Shown here piece by piece: positions 36,521-45,432 of a stretch of DNA of 64,000 bases. The notes under the pieces are model-generated. The model was not told the DNA's origin, did not search any database, and saw only the letters and a list, made by a program, of their open reading frames with translations. Where the stretch lies: the NCBI RefSeq assembly GCF_001189235.2, contig NZ_LFIP02000004.1, positions 496,001 through 560,000 on the forward strand, written 5' to 3'. The position numbers and the translations under genes are program-made. Numbering within the stretch: the first letter of the stretch is position 1; each line of letters begins with the position of its first letter. Source of the DNA: Bradyrhizobium embrapense. GTDB lineage: Bacteria; Pseudomonadota; Alphaproteobacteria; Rhizobiales; Xanthobacteraceae.

Positions 36521-37240
36521 TTAGAGATGCGTGCGAAGCAGAGTATCCTTGGCCTCGTTCACACGGGCAGCGAGATACGTCGAGCCCCCCTGGTCGGGAT
36601 GCAGTTTCTTCATCAGGGTGCGGTGAGCCCGGCCAATGTCGTCACGCGACGCTCCCGGCTGCAGGCCAAGGATCTGATAGGCCTCCTCGTTCGTCATTTT
36701 GCCACTCGCCGCCGCGCGGCCCTGCCCCCCTGTCCGATCGCCCTGCGCGTCCTGACGCCAGGCGGGAAAGCGGCGGTCCAGATAGCTTTCAAGTAGCGCT
36801 ACGCTTTCGGCGTCGAAGCTCGGCACCATCGCCAGCAGCTGCGACAGGTCGAACTCGTCGAGCATGCGGCCGGCCTGCGGTCCCGCCACGATCTGGCCCT
36901 TGAGCACGCCGCTGTCGTGATCGAGGCTCATGTCGAGGTATTGCGAGCGCACCCGCGAGCTTTGTCCCTGATTGCGCGAGCCGCCGAACATGCCGCCGAA
37001 ATTGGGAAGACCGGCGCTCCCGAACGGCGACCAGCCGAGCAGTCCGGCGCCGAAGATGCCGAGCGGGATTGCCACCGCCAGTTCGCCCCGCACCCCGGTA
37101 AAGGCCGCAACGGCAAGCGCAAGCACCCCGCCCCCGATCTTGATCGCACGCGCGAGCACGGCAGGATTGGCCGCACGAAACATCTGCAGCGCGGAATAGA
37201 GGACGACAACGGCGACGACGCCGGCGATCAGGGTTGGCAT
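36521..37240 (-). CDS. Membrane-anchored J-domain protein
   Basis: A 239-residue protein: N-terminal helix (MPTLIAGVVAVVVLYSALQMF), a second hydrophobic stretch about 33-66, a middle soluble domain ('SRVRSQYLDMSLDHDSGVLKGQIVAGPQAGRMLDEFDLSQLLAM') and a C-terminal DnaJ domain (about 180-239) with the essential HPD motif ('RTLMKKLHPDQGGSTYLAARVNEAKD'). It is a membrane type III J protein that would recruit DnaK. The same architecture is widespread in Rhizobiales, function unknown. It converges with the carboxypeptidase gene. Confidence 0.9.
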   Translation of the reverse strand: MPTLIAGVVAVVVLYSALQMFRAANPAVLARAIKIGGGVLALAVAAFTGVRGELAVAIPLGIFGAGLLGWSPFGSAGLPNFGGMFGGSRNQGQSSRVRSQYLDMSLDHDSGVLKGQIVAGPQAGRMLDEFDLSQLLAMVPSFDAESVALLESYLDRRFPAWRQDAQGDRTGGQGRAAASGKMTNEEAYQILGLQPGASRDDIGRAHRTLMKKLHPDQGGSTYLAARVNEAKDTLLRTHL

Positions 37241-37369
37241 GCGCGGAATATAAGCGGCCCGGCGGCAAAAAGCATGCGAAGCTTCGTCTCACTGGAGCGT
37301 GAAGGCGCATTGCGTGGCGCCGCCCCCTGCGATTGAGTAGCCTGCGGCAATCGCGCTGGAGCAAGCTTA

Positions 37370-37777
37370 ATGGCGATCGACGGACTGATCAGCCTTCGCA
37401 GCGATGCCGGGCCGAAGCAAACGGCCGACCGGCTCAAGGCCGAGCTGCAGGCGCGCGGTCTGACCTTGTTCGCGCAGATCGATCATGCGGCGGGCGCAGC
37501 TGGCGCCAGTCTTGCACTCCGTCCGACCGAACTGTTCGTGTTTGGCAACGCCAAGGGCGGCACGCCCTTGATGCAGGCTGCGCAGAGCATCGGGATCGAT
37601 CTGCCGCTCAAGGCGCTGGTCTGGCAGGACGAAGCCGGCGCCTGCTGGTTCTCCTACAATGATCCGGCCTGGCTGACGGAACGGCACGGCGTCGCGGAGC
37701 CGACCCAACAGGTCACGGCCGGCATGTCGGCGCTGCTCGGCGCAATCGCCAAAGCCGTGACGTCGGGCGCAACCTGA
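37370..37777 (+). CDS. DUF302 domain-containing protein
   Basis: A 135-residue cytoplasmic protein of the DUF302 family. The pattern 'SLRSDAGPKQTADRLKAELQARGLTLFAQIDHAAGAAGASLALRPTELFVFGNAKGGTPLMQAAQSIGIDLPLKALVWQDEAGACWFSYNDPAWL' is diagnostic. DUF302 proteins have an alpha/beta sandwich fold of unknown function, sometimes near heavy-metal or redox genes. Its neighbours are the divergent J-protein gene and a convergent VWA gene, which give no clear functional hint. Confidence 0.9.
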   Translation: MAIDGLISLRSDAGPKQTADRLKAELQARGLTLFAQIDHAAGAAGASLALRPTELFVFGNAKGGTPLMQAAQSIGIDLPLKALVWQDEAGACWFSYNDPAWLTERHGVAEPTQQVTAGMSALLGAIAKAVTSGAT

Positions 37778-37789
37778 CCCGGCGGGGGC

Positions 37790-38530
37790 CTATTTCATCT
37801 GGCCGATCAGCCTCGCCGCGCCGCTCGCCGTCTTCGCCAGCTGCAGCAGCGCCTCGCGGCCGCCGGCAGCATAGGCCGCCGCGGCGCGCAGCAGTTCGCG
37901 GAGTTGTGCCGCCGCGCCGGGATCGAACCTGCACCATGCGCCGCCGGTCAGCCGCGCGATCTCGCGAAACGTCCGCTCTGCGGTTGCGTCCGCGCCCTCC
38001 TGGAACATGAAGACCGGCACCTTGAGCAGGCCGAGCTCACCGGCGCTTGCGCACAGCGCATCCGCGTTCTCCTCCATCGCGTCGCCCACGAACACCAGCG
38101 CGCGCACGCCTGCCGCAACCGCCTCGCGGCGGGTCTCCGACAACACCTTGCCGATCTGGGTATTGCCGCCCCGGCAATCGATCTTGCTCATCAACCGCGC
38201 GAGCTGCGCGCTGTCGGAGATCCAGCCCGACGCACGGCACTCGTTGAAGCCACGATAATAGACGAGGCGGATATCGAGGCTGCCGAGCGCGCCAGCCTCG
38301 CGGAACATGTCCGCTTGCAACGTGCACGCCATGTCCCATGTCGGCTGCCGGCTCATGGTGGCATCGAGCGCGAACACCAGCCGGCCGCGTGCGCCGGCGC
38401 GATGCGGCGACATCGCGCGCGCCTTGGCCACGAACGCGGCGATGTCATTGGCGCTCGATGCCGGTGCGCCAGGCGCATCGGCCGGGCGCACCTCGCTTCC
38501 CGATGTCGGTCTGATCGTCTTGCCAGCCAT
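37790..38530 (-). CDS. VWA domain-containing protein
   Basis: A 246-residue cytoplasmic von Willebrand A-type protein. The MIDAS line is 'GRLVFALDATMSRQPTWDMA' (DxTxS), then 'CRGGNTQIGKVL' and 'VRALVFVGDAMEENADAL'. The C-terminus is Ala/Gly/Arg-rich. The same protein is a conserved neighbour of J-domain genes in Rhizobiales. It may be a chaperone-like adaptor, but no partner is visible here. A 98-bp gap separates it from the hydrolase upstream on the same strand. Confidence 0.85.
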   Translation of the reverse strand: MAGKTIRPTSGSEVRPADAPGAPASSANDIAAFVAKARAMSPHRAGARGRLVFALDATMSRQPTWDMACTLQADMFREAGALGSLDIRLVYYRGFNECRASGWISDSAQLARLMSKIDCRGGNTQIGKVLSETRREAVAAGVRALVFVGDAMEENADALCASAGELGLLKVPVFMFQEGADATAERTFREIARLTGGAWCRFDPGAAAQLRELLRAAAAYAAGGREALLQLAKTASGAARLIGQMK

Positions 38531-38628
38531 CAGCGCTTGCCTCGTACAGCAAACACTATGTGGGCCGCGGTATCGGATTGGTCAACGTGGCGCGCCCGCC
38601 GAGCCGGTTCGGATCCCGGGCAGCCCCT

Positions 38629-39570
38629 TCAGTTGGTGACCGACGGATCCTTCTTGGTCTCGGTCTTGGTCAGCGAGAGCGACTTCTTGACCTTCTCGCC
38701 AAAGGTCTGGGGCTTCTCGACCGGCACGTAGAGCGAGACGGGACCCGGCTCCAGAATCTTCGGCGGCGCATTCCTGGTGTCGACCGCCGCGACATCGCTG
38801 TCGGTGTCGGCCAGGAATTTATCGAGCATCGCCTGGATCGAGTCCTTGGCCTTCTCGGGTCCGGTGTCGCGCATGTCGTTGTGCTGGAAGTTGGTGTTCA
38901 CGACAGTGATGCCGGCCTTCTCGCACTGCTCCTCGTCCGGCACGACGCCGGGATCGGGTTTGAACTGCTGATCGTGCGATCGGAACGAGAGGATCTTGAA
39001 CTTGCCGTCGGTCATGAACGGAACGCGCAGATTGTCCAGCGTGACGACCTTCTTGATCTCGTCAGGATACTGCTTGGCGAAATACATCGCGATGTCGCCG
39101 CCATTGGAATGGCCGACCATTGTCAGCTTGCTGTAGTCCGCGTTCGGCTGACGCTTCTTCATCTCCTCGATCGCAAATTTGATGTTGGTGATGCCGCGCT
39201 GATACTGCGGCAGGCGCCCGACATAGAGCTCGCCGACCTTGGTCACCATCGGTCCGTCCGACGGCAGGTCGTTCTGAATGCTGATGGTCAGATAGCCGCG
39301 CGCCGCGAACACATTCGCGAGGAAGGAATATTCGGTAAATTTGACGGTATTGCCATGATTGAGGATCGCAACCGGGAGCTTGATCATGCCGGCGTCGGCC
39401 TGCATCTCCTTGTCGAAGCGCACGGCAACGTCGACCGCGACCGGCCGCTCATCGCGGGTCGGATCCTTGAACATGAGAGTTTCGTGACGGATCGCCCACT
39501 TGCTCGCGGTGAAATACGCACCCGTAATCACAACGGAGAGCGAAAGCAGAACGAGAATTCCACGCTTCAT
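38629..39570 (-). CDS. Secreted alpha/beta hydrolase, dienelactone hydrolase-like
   Basis: A 313-residue protein with an uncleaved or cleaved N-terminal helix (MKRGILVLLSLSVVITGAYFTASKWA) and an alpha/beta hydrolase core. The probable nucleophile elbow is 'TMVGHSNGGDIAMYFAKQYPDE' (GHSNGG), and the acid and base may lie in 'SFRSHDQQFKPDPG' and 'NFQHNDMRDTGP'. The C-terminus ends 'KSLSLTKTETKKDPSVTN'. The substrate is unknown; it may be an esterase or polyester (PHB-type) depolymerase. The ATG at 39570 gives a good export signal. The region upstream carries the same palindrome core as the phasin promoter. Confidence 0.8.
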   Translation of the reverse strand: MKRGILVLLSLSVVITGAYFTASKWAIRHETLMFKDPTRDERPVAVDVAVRFDKEMQADAGMIKLPVAILNHGNTVKFTEYSFLANVFAARGYLTISIQNDLPSDGPMVTKVGELYVGRLPQYQRGITNIKFAIEEMKKRQPNADYSKLTMVGHSNGGDIAMYFAKQYPDEIKKVVTLDNLRVPFMTDGKFKILSFRSHDQQFKPDPGVVPDEEQCEKAGITVVNTNFQHNDMRDTGPEKAKDSIQAMLDKFLADTDSDVAAVDTRNAPPKILEPGPVSLYVPVEKPQTFGEKVKKSLSLTKTETKKDPSVTN

Positions 39571-39900
39571 GACGTCCTCGAGGTGCCAGCCTTTACAGGG
39601 CGATTTTGGCGGAGGCTCTTCGGCCTCCTTTTGAGAATATATGTCACAGCGCCGTGACAGGAAGTCCAAATATTGTGGCTTCGGTGGCATAACGTTGTGC
39701 GTCGCACCTATACTTTGTGCAGTTGCACACGCCTTGCCGTGAGGGCTCGTGCTCTCCTCTCCCCTTTGACGCGAGTTCCCAAGGTTGCGTTCGAGCGTTG
39801 AATCGCCCTTGGATCGACGCTGGGGAGAAACTGGATTTCGGCTGCTTTGTTCCGGCTTTTTGGCCGTGGTGTGGCCAAAATCACCGGGAAACCACGGAAT
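39571..39900. other. Intergenic region upstream of the hydrolase
   Basis: These 330 bp lie between two minus-strand genes. No coding signal is seen, but a pair of TTGTGC...GCAC palindromic sites lies at 39695-39728. Confidence 0.5.
39695..39728. promoter_or_regulatory. Two palindromic sites matching the phasin operator core
   Basis: TTGTGCGTCGCAC (39695-39707) is identical to the core at 34179-34191. A second site, TTGTGCAGTTGCAC (39715-39728), follows 7 bp later. Both lie 125-160 bp upstream of the hydrolase start. A common regulator is an inference. Confidence 0.55.
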
Positions 39901-40566
39901 TCAGCCAATTTCCGTGTAGATAATCAGCTTCAGGCCGGGATCGTCGTTGGCCTGGAAGGTGGCGTATTCAAATGTCAGCCGGCCACGCTTGGGGTGGTTG
40001 AACTCCTTTCGGCCGGCGACGCTGACGCTGACGTCGTGGGTCCCCCACCAGCCGTCGAACTCCGGGCAGCCCCGCCGAAGCCGCGCCTGCAGATCGAGAA
40101 AGGCGGGGTCGCCGGCCCAGAGGTCGTGGGTCCGGCGGAACTGGGTCGCGATACGCCGCGCTTCCTCGGCCCAACTGGCGCCGAACAGCCGTCGGCTCCT
40201 GGAGTTGGTCAGCACACAGATCAACGTGTTCCGCTCGTTCTCCGGCAAGCGGCCGAAGGCGAAGACCTCCTCCGCGGCCTTGTTCCAGGCCAGCACGTTC
40301 CATCGCCGTCCCGTGACATAGGCCGGCTGGTTGAGGCTTTCGACGACCCGCCGGATCGCGGGCGGCACGGCCTCCAGGGCGAACGGCCGGCGGTCGCCGT
40401 CCTTCGCAAGCGCCCGCAGGTGCGTGTGCTCGGCCTTGCTGAGGCGCAGCGCCCGCGCCAGCGCGTCGATCGTGGTGGCGGACGGCCTGACCGAACGTCC
40501 CTGCTCGAGGCGGATGTACCAATCGACCCCGATACCGGCGAGTTCGGCCACCTCATCGCGGCGCAA
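39901..40566 (-). CDS. Helix-turn-helix (XRE) regulator, 5' end deleted
   Basis: The C-terminal two thirds form an MmyB-like ligand-binding domain ('NQPAYVTGRRWNVLAWNKAAEEVF'), and the N-terminal XRE domain includes 'LRRDEVAELAGIGVDWYIRLEQGRSVRPSATTIDALARALRLS'. The stated start is a TTG inside the conserved region. Family homology continues in frame to about 40643 (LRSRRQKLTP...GRRRRTPGLRRDE) with no ATG, GTG or TTG at the expected place. The natural start was therefore lost in the deletion that joined it to the alcohol dehydrogenase remnant, and it may no longer be expressed. Confidence 0.7.
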   Translation of the reverse strand: MRRDEVAELAGIGVDWYIRLEQGRSVRPSATTIDALARALRLSKAEHTHLRALAKDGDRRPFALEAVPPAIRRVVESLNQPAYVTGRRWNVLAWNKAAEEVFAFGRLPENERNTLICVLTNSRSRRLFGASWAEEARRIATQFRRTHDLWAGDPAFLDLQARLRRGCPEFDGWWGTHDVSVSVAGRKEFNHPKRGRLTFEYATFQANDDPGLKLIIYTEIG

Positions 40567-40644
40567 ACCGGGCGTGCGGCGCCGCCGCCCGGCCTGGGCG
40601 CCCGTGAGCTTGGGCGTCAGCTTCTGCCGCCGCGAGCGCAGGAC

Positions 40645-40875
40645 CGGGGGTCGACCTGCCCTACCCCTGGATCATGCGCGAATGCATCAGCATTCACGGT
40701 GTGGATGTATCCGCCGGAGGCCACCTTCGGCCTCGTCAACCTCGCCCGCGCCGGGCTGTTGCGGCTCGATCAGTTCGAGGTCACCACCTTCGATCTCGAC
40801 CACGCCAACCACGCCGTGGCACACGCCGCCGCCAATAGCGGCCCGTTCAAGATGACGGTGCTGGAGCCGAACTAG
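40645..40875 (+). pseudogene. Zinc-dependent alcohol dehydrogenase, C-terminal remnant
   Basis: The plus strand encodes 'VDLPYPWIMRECISIHG' from 40650. After a 2-bp loss near 40702 (GGTGTGG for GGTGTGTGG) the frame shifts to 'VWMYPPEATFGLVNLARAGLLRLDQFEVTTFDLDHANHAVAHAAANSGPFKMTVLEPN' and ends in a stop at 40873. This is the C-terminal 75 or so residues of an ADH/quinone-oxidoreductase protein. The rest of the gene, including the zinc-binding domain, is missing. Confidence 0.8.
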
Positions 40876-42026
40876 GTCGGCGACGAAATCGCACCCAGGA
40901 CGTCTTTGAAGACGGCGTACTGCGCGCGAAAGGCCTCCGGGCTGTAGTCCTGATAGTAGCCTCCGGTCACCACGACAACGAGATCGAGCTCCGGCACGAT
41001 GCGGATCGACTGCCCGCCACGCCCCAACGCGCCGACCCATTGGACTGCGCGCCCATTGGACTGGGAGCGGCCGAGCCACCACAGGTATCCATATTGCTGA
41101 TGCTCCGAGGCCTTGAGTTTCGGTGCCGTCGAGCTCTCGATCCATGCCTTTGGGACGATCTGGCGACCGTTCCAGCGGCCACCCGCGAGGACGAGCTGGC
41201 CGATCTTGGCCATGTCGCGCGGTCGCAGCCGCAAGCCGCCACCGGCGTCGGTGTCACCCTTGCGGCGCTTCCACTCCACGGCAGTGATGCCAAGAGGCTC
41301 AAACAACACCTTCCGAGCAAATTCGTCTAGCGGGCGTCCGGTCGCCTTGCGCACGATGGCCGATACGAGCGCGAGCGCGCCGGTGTTGTAGAAGAACTCC
41401 TGTCCCGGCGGGGCCGTCACCGGAAGACCGAGGACGTACCGGCAGGAATCGGGCGACCTGTTCATACGCGCCTCGTCGTTGTCCTCGTCTCCCGTCTCCG
41501 GCGTCGCCTCCATCCACTTCTGACCCATCGACATTGTGAGTGCGTGGACCAATTTGAAACGGTCCCGCTCAGGAGAATGCAGATCGGACAGTTCGGGGAA
41601 GAAATTCAGGATCGGTTCGTCGACGCTGGCGATCAGGCCGCGATCGATCGCGATACCTGTTGCGAGCGACGCGACGCTCTTCGAGACCGACTTCATGTCG
41701 TGCAGCGTGTCGGCATCGAAGACGACGTTCCTCACCTTGCGGTTGTCCACCTCGTCGGGACCGCTGAAGTACCGCTCGAACACCAGGCCGCCTCCGCGCG
41801 CGACGAGGACGGAGTGCACGTTGGTAGTCTTCGCGAGGCGATCGGCCATCCTGCACAACGCACCGCGATCGACGAGCCCGTCCTCAGTCACGGGGGCGAC
41901 GGGCCAACCGTCGTCGCGGCGAACCGGAGCGCTGCAGCTATTGGAGGGGTCCGCGACAGCTGGCAATCGGGCGAGCGGTGTCAACGCAGCGCCCCCGAGC
42001 AGTGAAACAAACTGGCGCCGATCCAT
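40872..42026 (-). CDS. Exported serine hydrolase, beta-lactamase family
   Basis: A 384-residue protein with a Tat-like N-terminus (MDRRQFVSLLGGAALTPLARLPAVA; twin Arg at 3-4). The SxxK nucleophile motif is 'SVSK' (DMKSVSKSVASLATGIAIDRG). The Tyr motif is 'YNT' (EFFYNTGALALVSAIVRKATG), and 'GALGRGGQSIRIVPELDLVVVVTGG' is the C-terminal box. It is probably a periplasmic esterase or D-aminopeptidase. The ATG at 42026 lies 5 nt after GGAGG. Its stop overlaps the end of the alcohol dehydrogenase remnant. Confidence 0.88.
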   Translation of the reverse strand: MDRRQFVSLLGGAALTPLARLPAVADPSNSCSAPVRRDDGWPVAPVTEDGLVDRGALCRMADRLAKTTNVHSVLVARGGGLVFERYFSGPDEVDNRKVRNVVFDADTLHDMKSVSKSVASLATGIAIDRGLIASVDEPILNFFPELSDLHSPERDRFKLVHALTMSMGQKWMEATPETGDEDNDEARMNRSPDSCRYVLGLPVTAPPGQEFFYNTGALALVSAIVRKATGRPLDEFARKVLFEPLGITAVEWKRRKGDTDAGGGLRLRPRDMAKIGQLVLAGGRWNGRQIVPKAWIESSTAPKLKASEHQQYGYLWWLGRSQSNGRAVQWVGALGRGGQSIRIVPELDLVVVVTGGYYQDYSPEAFRAQYAVFKDVLGAISSPT

Positions 42027-42124
42027 TCGATCCTCCACTTCGCAGCCCTTGCGACCGCTTGGAGGAGTCTGCCCAATGTCTTCGGTCCGCGCTTGCCGGG
42101 TTCAGAATTCGGCTGGCCGATTCC

Positions 42125-43270
42125 TCAGTCCGACTGGCCGATTCCTGGCTTTCCTGCGCTTCCTGGGCTGCTCGCGCCGTCACCGAACGCGTGCTTCGCC
42201 AGCGCCAGCCGCCGGAATTCGGTCGGTGTCAGGTCGGTGGCGGCCTTGAACGCCCGGTTGAACGGACCGATCGACTGAAAGCCGGCGTCCATCGCGATCG
42301 TCAGCACCGGCACTTGCTTCTGTGTGGGATCCGCGAGAGCCGCACTGGCATCCTCAATTCGGTAGTGATTGAGGAATGCATTGAAGTTGCGATACCCGAG
42401 CCCTTCGTTGATCAGCTGCCGCAGCCGGTATTCCTGAACGCCGAGCTCGGCCGACAGCGAAGCGATGGTCAGTTCCCGCCGATAGGCGCAGTCGACCGTC
42501 ATCAGGCGCTGCAACCTGCGCAACAGCTCGGCATCGACCGCCGACGGCTTGTCCTCCCGTCCAGGCGGAGCCCCGCCGATACCGCCGGGAACTTGAGCCG
42601 CGGCGGGCAGAAGGACGGACGGCCGCTGTGTTGGTGCCACCTGAAACCGGCTCCATGCCGTGATACCGAGCAGCGCCCCCAGCACGGACGCGTTGGCTGC
42701 GCTCCAGACCGATGAACTGGCGACCAGGGTCGGCCAAACATTGTGAAAGAAAACGGCGGCGCTCCAGGCCACCGCACCGAGCAGGACGATCGCGCGCAAC
42801 CGCCGCCGTCCCGCCATCAGGTCCGCCTGCCATGTCGCAACCGTCTGTGCCGCGGCCAGCACGGCGAAGCCGAGATAGACGAACGATAGTGAATCATCGA
42901 GCCCACCCCGGAGCACGCCTCGAGCGGGCCAGGCATCGAACAATTGCGCGCCGACGACCGCGACCAGCAAGGCGCCGTGCCACGGCCGGAGCACGAAATC
43001 GTCATCGAAGGTCGCGCGCGCCCAGAGCCAGAACAGCACCGATCCGCTGCAGGACAAGGCCAGCAGGATCAGCGCCCAATATGGCCATGGCCGCGGAAAT
43101 CCCGGCGCCCCGGAAATGGCGGAAGCGGCGACTGCAACCACCAGCGCGGCGGCCAGGCGTGCCGCCGTGTCACGGCGGTCGCGCAGCAACACGGCTGCGA
43201 TCAGCAACGACAATCCGACGACGGCACCCCGACAACCCAGATCGATCGCCGCCAACGCGCTGCTGCTCAC
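42125..43270 (-). CDS. Membrane-bound AraC family regulator
   Basis: A 381-residue protein with an N-terminal block of five to seven hydrophobic helices (about 1-200; 'GAVVGLSLLIAAVLLRDRR', 'PWPYWALILLALSCSGSVLFWLWARATF') and a C-terminal AraC DNA-binding domain ('LTIASLSAELGVQEYRLRQLINEGLGYRNFNAFLNHYRIEDA', 'VPVLTIAMDAGFQSIGPFNRAFKAATDLTPTEFRRLA'). Such proteins sense an envelope signal directly at the membrane. The GTG at 43270 is chosen because it falls 5 bp after the mipZ stop; an upstream start would overlap mipZ by 55 bp. The serine hydrolase downstream may be its target. Confidence 0.8.
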   Translation of the reverse strand: MSSSALAAIDLGCRGAVVGLSLLIAAVLLRDRRDTAARLAAALVVAVAASAISGAPGFPRPWPYWALILLALSCSGSVLFWLWARATFDDDFVLRPWHGALLVAVVGAQLFDAWPARGVLRGGLDDSLSFVYLGFAVLAAAQTVATWQADLMAGRRRLRAIVLLGAVAWSAAVFFHNVWPTLVASSSVWSAANASVLGALLGITAWSRFQVAPTQRPSVLLPAAAQVPGGIGGAPPGREDKPSAVDAELLRRLQRLMTVDCAYRRELTIASLSAELGVQEYRLRQLINEGLGYRNFNAFLNHYRIEDASAALADPTQKQVPVLTIAMDAGFQSIGPFNRAFKAATDLTPTEFRRLALAKHAFGDGASSPGSAGKPGIGQSD

Positions 43271-43275
43271 GATCG

Positions 43276-44199
43276 CTAGCTGCCGATGATGTCGTCGACT
43301 TCGAGCGGCTTGTCGACCTGGCTGAACCATTCGGCCCGGTTGGCGGCGCGGCGGCGGCCGCGCTCGTCGAGCGGCAGCTTGAGCTGGCGCAACAGCCCCA
43401 TCACCTCCTCACGGGCGGTGACGTGCCCGAGGCTCGGGCGGGTGCCGAGCGTCGCTTCGTCGATGTCGTCGAGCGCGGTCAGCCCGCGCGGGAAGAATTC
43501 GCGATAGACCACCCGCTCGGCAAAGCCGTCGACCGCACGGAACCCGAGCCGCAGCGACAGCTGCTTCAAGCCGTCGGCGACCAGCTGCTTGTTGCGCGAG
43601 CCGAGCATCGACAGCCGGTTGCGCACCACGATCCAGTCGGTCGAGGCCCCGTCGAGATGGCGACGCTTGCGCCTGGCGTCGCGCACCATCTCCGCATAGT
43701 GGCTCTCGCCGATCACCGCATAGGTCGCGGGATCGACGGTGCCGAGCACGTCGAAATCGAGGAAGCTGTCGTTGATCGGCGTCACCAGCGTGTCGGCCAT
43801 CGAATGCGCGAGCCGCATCAGGTAACTGTCGGAGCCCGGGGTATCGATGACGATGAAATCATAGGCACGTTCCACCGCGCTCACCGCGGCCATGAACTGC
43901 TGGAACTCGGCGTTCTCGTTCTCCTCGATCTGCATCGTCTCGCCGTACTTGATGCAATAATGCGCGGGGAGCTCGAGATCGAGCCCGGAGCGGCGAGCCC
44001 AGGCCTGGCGATTGCCGATGTAGCGGGTAAAACTCTGCTGGCGGCAGTCGAGATCGATGCTGGCGACGCGCTGTCCGGCCTTCAGGAGCGCAACGGCGAT
44101 ATGCAGGGCGGTGGTCGACTTGCCCGAACCACCCTTCTCGTTGCCGAGCACCACGACATGTGCGGAGCCGGATTGACCCTGACTAGCCTGCACCAACAT
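43276..44199 (-). CDS. mipZ: Division plane positioning ATPase MipZ
   Basis: A 307-residue ParA/MinD-superfamily P-loop ATPase. The deviant Walker A is 'NEKGGSGKSTTALHIAVALL' (residues about 20-39), followed by 'DLDCRQQSFTRYIGNR' and the Walker B-like 'YDFIVIDTPGSDSYLMRLAHSMADTLVTPINDSFLDFD'. MipZ forms a bipolar gradient on the nucleoid with ParB and inhibits FtsZ assembly away from midcell in alphaproteobacteria. It is divergent from panC (307 bp between) and is followed by the membrane AraC gene. Confidence 0.95.
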   Translation of the reverse strand: MLVQASQGQSGSAHVVVLGNEKGGSGKSTTALHIAVALLKAGQRVASIDLDCRQQSFTRYIGNRQAWARRSGLDLELPAHYCIKYGETMQIEENENAEFQQFMAAVSAVERAYDFIVIDTPGSDSYLMRLAHSMADTLVTPINDSFLDFDVLGTVDPATYAVIGESHYAEMVRDARRKRRHLDGASTDWIVVRNRLSMLGSRNKQLVADGLKQLSLRLGFRAVDGFAERVVYREFFPRGLTALDDIDEATLGTRPSLGHVTAREEVMGLLRQLKLPLDERGRRRAANRAEWFSQVDKPLEVDDIIGS

Positions 44200-44506
44200 G
44201 ATTCAATCCCCGCAATGATCTTCAAATCGCGCACGGCTGCGGTCAAGTGAAATGCATCACTGCGCAACGAAATCAATTGCAGCCGCCCTTAATGATGAAT
44301 CGAACGCGCAAGCTCGCTGCGTCGATCGCAGCCGGCTGCGTCGATCGGCGGCGCGCGGCCAGCGATCCATGCGCGTGCGAGATCGGGTAATGCTTGCGCG
44401 GCGGTTTGCCGATGACGGTTCGAACTTGGTAAGCTCCGCTACCTGCCGAATGCCAGACGTTCTACCCGGATTCCCCCACCCAGCTTGCCCCGCGAGTCGA
44501 GACCAG
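44200..44506. other. Intergenic region between mipZ and panC
   Basis: These 307 bp lie between divergent genes. No additional gene or unambiguous regulatory motif is seen. Confidence 0.4.
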
Positions 44507-45358
44507 ATGCCGAGAAATCCCACCGTCGTCCGTACCGTCCCCGCCCTTCGTCGCGCCGTCGACACCCTGCGCGCCAGGAAGGCGACCGTCGCGCTGGTCC
44601 CGACCATGGGTGCGCTCCATGACGGCCATGTGTCGCTGGTGCGGCTCGCCAAGCGCCGCGCCAAGCGGGTCGTGGTCTCGATCTTCGTCAACCCGACGCA
44701 ATTTGCCCCCACCGAAGACTTCGGTTCGTATCCGCGCACCTGGAAGGAGGACGTCGCCAAGCTCGCCGCCGAGGGCGTCGACCTGATCTGGCACCCCGAG
44801 GTGAAGGCGATGTACCCCGACGGCTTCGCCACAAGGATCGTGCCGGAGGGACCGGCCACCGCCGGTTTGGAGGATCGCTTCCGGCCGCACTTCTTCGGCG
44901 GCGTCGCCACCGTGGTCGGCAAGCTGTTCACGCAAGTCCGGCCCGATGTCGCGATCTTCGGCGAGAAGGACTTTCAGCAGCTTCGGGTGGTGACCCAGAT
45001 GGCCGCGGATCTCGACCTCGGCGTCAAGGTGATCGGGTCGAAGACGGTGCGCGAACGCGACGGCCTCGCGATGTCGTCGCGCAACGTCTACCTCTCGGCG
45101 GAGGAACGGCGCGCGGCCCCCGCGCTCAACCGGGTGATGAAGCAAGCGGCGGGCCGCCTGCGCGCCGGCGAGGACCCCGCGACCACCATGGCCGCCGGCG
45201 CCGCTGAGATCACCAGGGCCGGCTTCGTGCTGGATTATCTCGAGGTCCGCCACGCTGCCTCGCTGGCGCCGATCGGGTCGCTGAAGGACGGCCCGATGCG
45301 GATGTTGGTGGCGGCAAGGATCGGCAGCACGCGCCTGATCGATAACATCGCGGTCTGA
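44507..45358 (+). CDS. panC: Pantoate--beta-alanine ligase
   Basis: A 283-residue pantothenate synthetase of vitamin B5/CoA biosynthesis. It joins (R)-pantoate and beta-alanine at ATP cost. Adenylylation motifs are 'VPTMGALHDGHVSLVRLA' (HxGH-like signature), 'VVSIFVNPTQFAPTEDFGSYPRTWKEDV', 'IFGEKDFQQLRVVTQMAADL' and 'MSSRNVYLS' (KMSK-like loop). The ATG at 44507 gives the usual N-terminus; longer frames upstream are not supported. No panB is nearby. Confidence 0.95.
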   Translation: MPRNPTVVRTVPALRRAVDTLRARKATVALVPTMGALHDGHVSLVRLAKRRAKRVVVSIFVNPTQFAPTEDFGSYPRTWKEDVAKLAAEGVDLIWHPEVKAMYPDGFATRIVPEGPATAGLEDRFRPHFFGGVATVVGKLFTQVRPDVAIFGEKDFQQLRVVTQMAADLDLGVKVIGSKTVRERDGLAMSSRNVYLSAEERRAAPALNRVMKQAAGRLRAGEDPATTMAAGAAEITRAGFVLDYLEVRHAASLAPIGSLKDGPMRMLVAARIGSTRLIDNIAV

Positions 45359-45432
45359 ATGGGGCCGGCGGCATTTCGTGACGCAGCGACCCGCGCCAGC
45401 CTTCTTCCGATTGCTCCGAGCCGTCCGATCGT

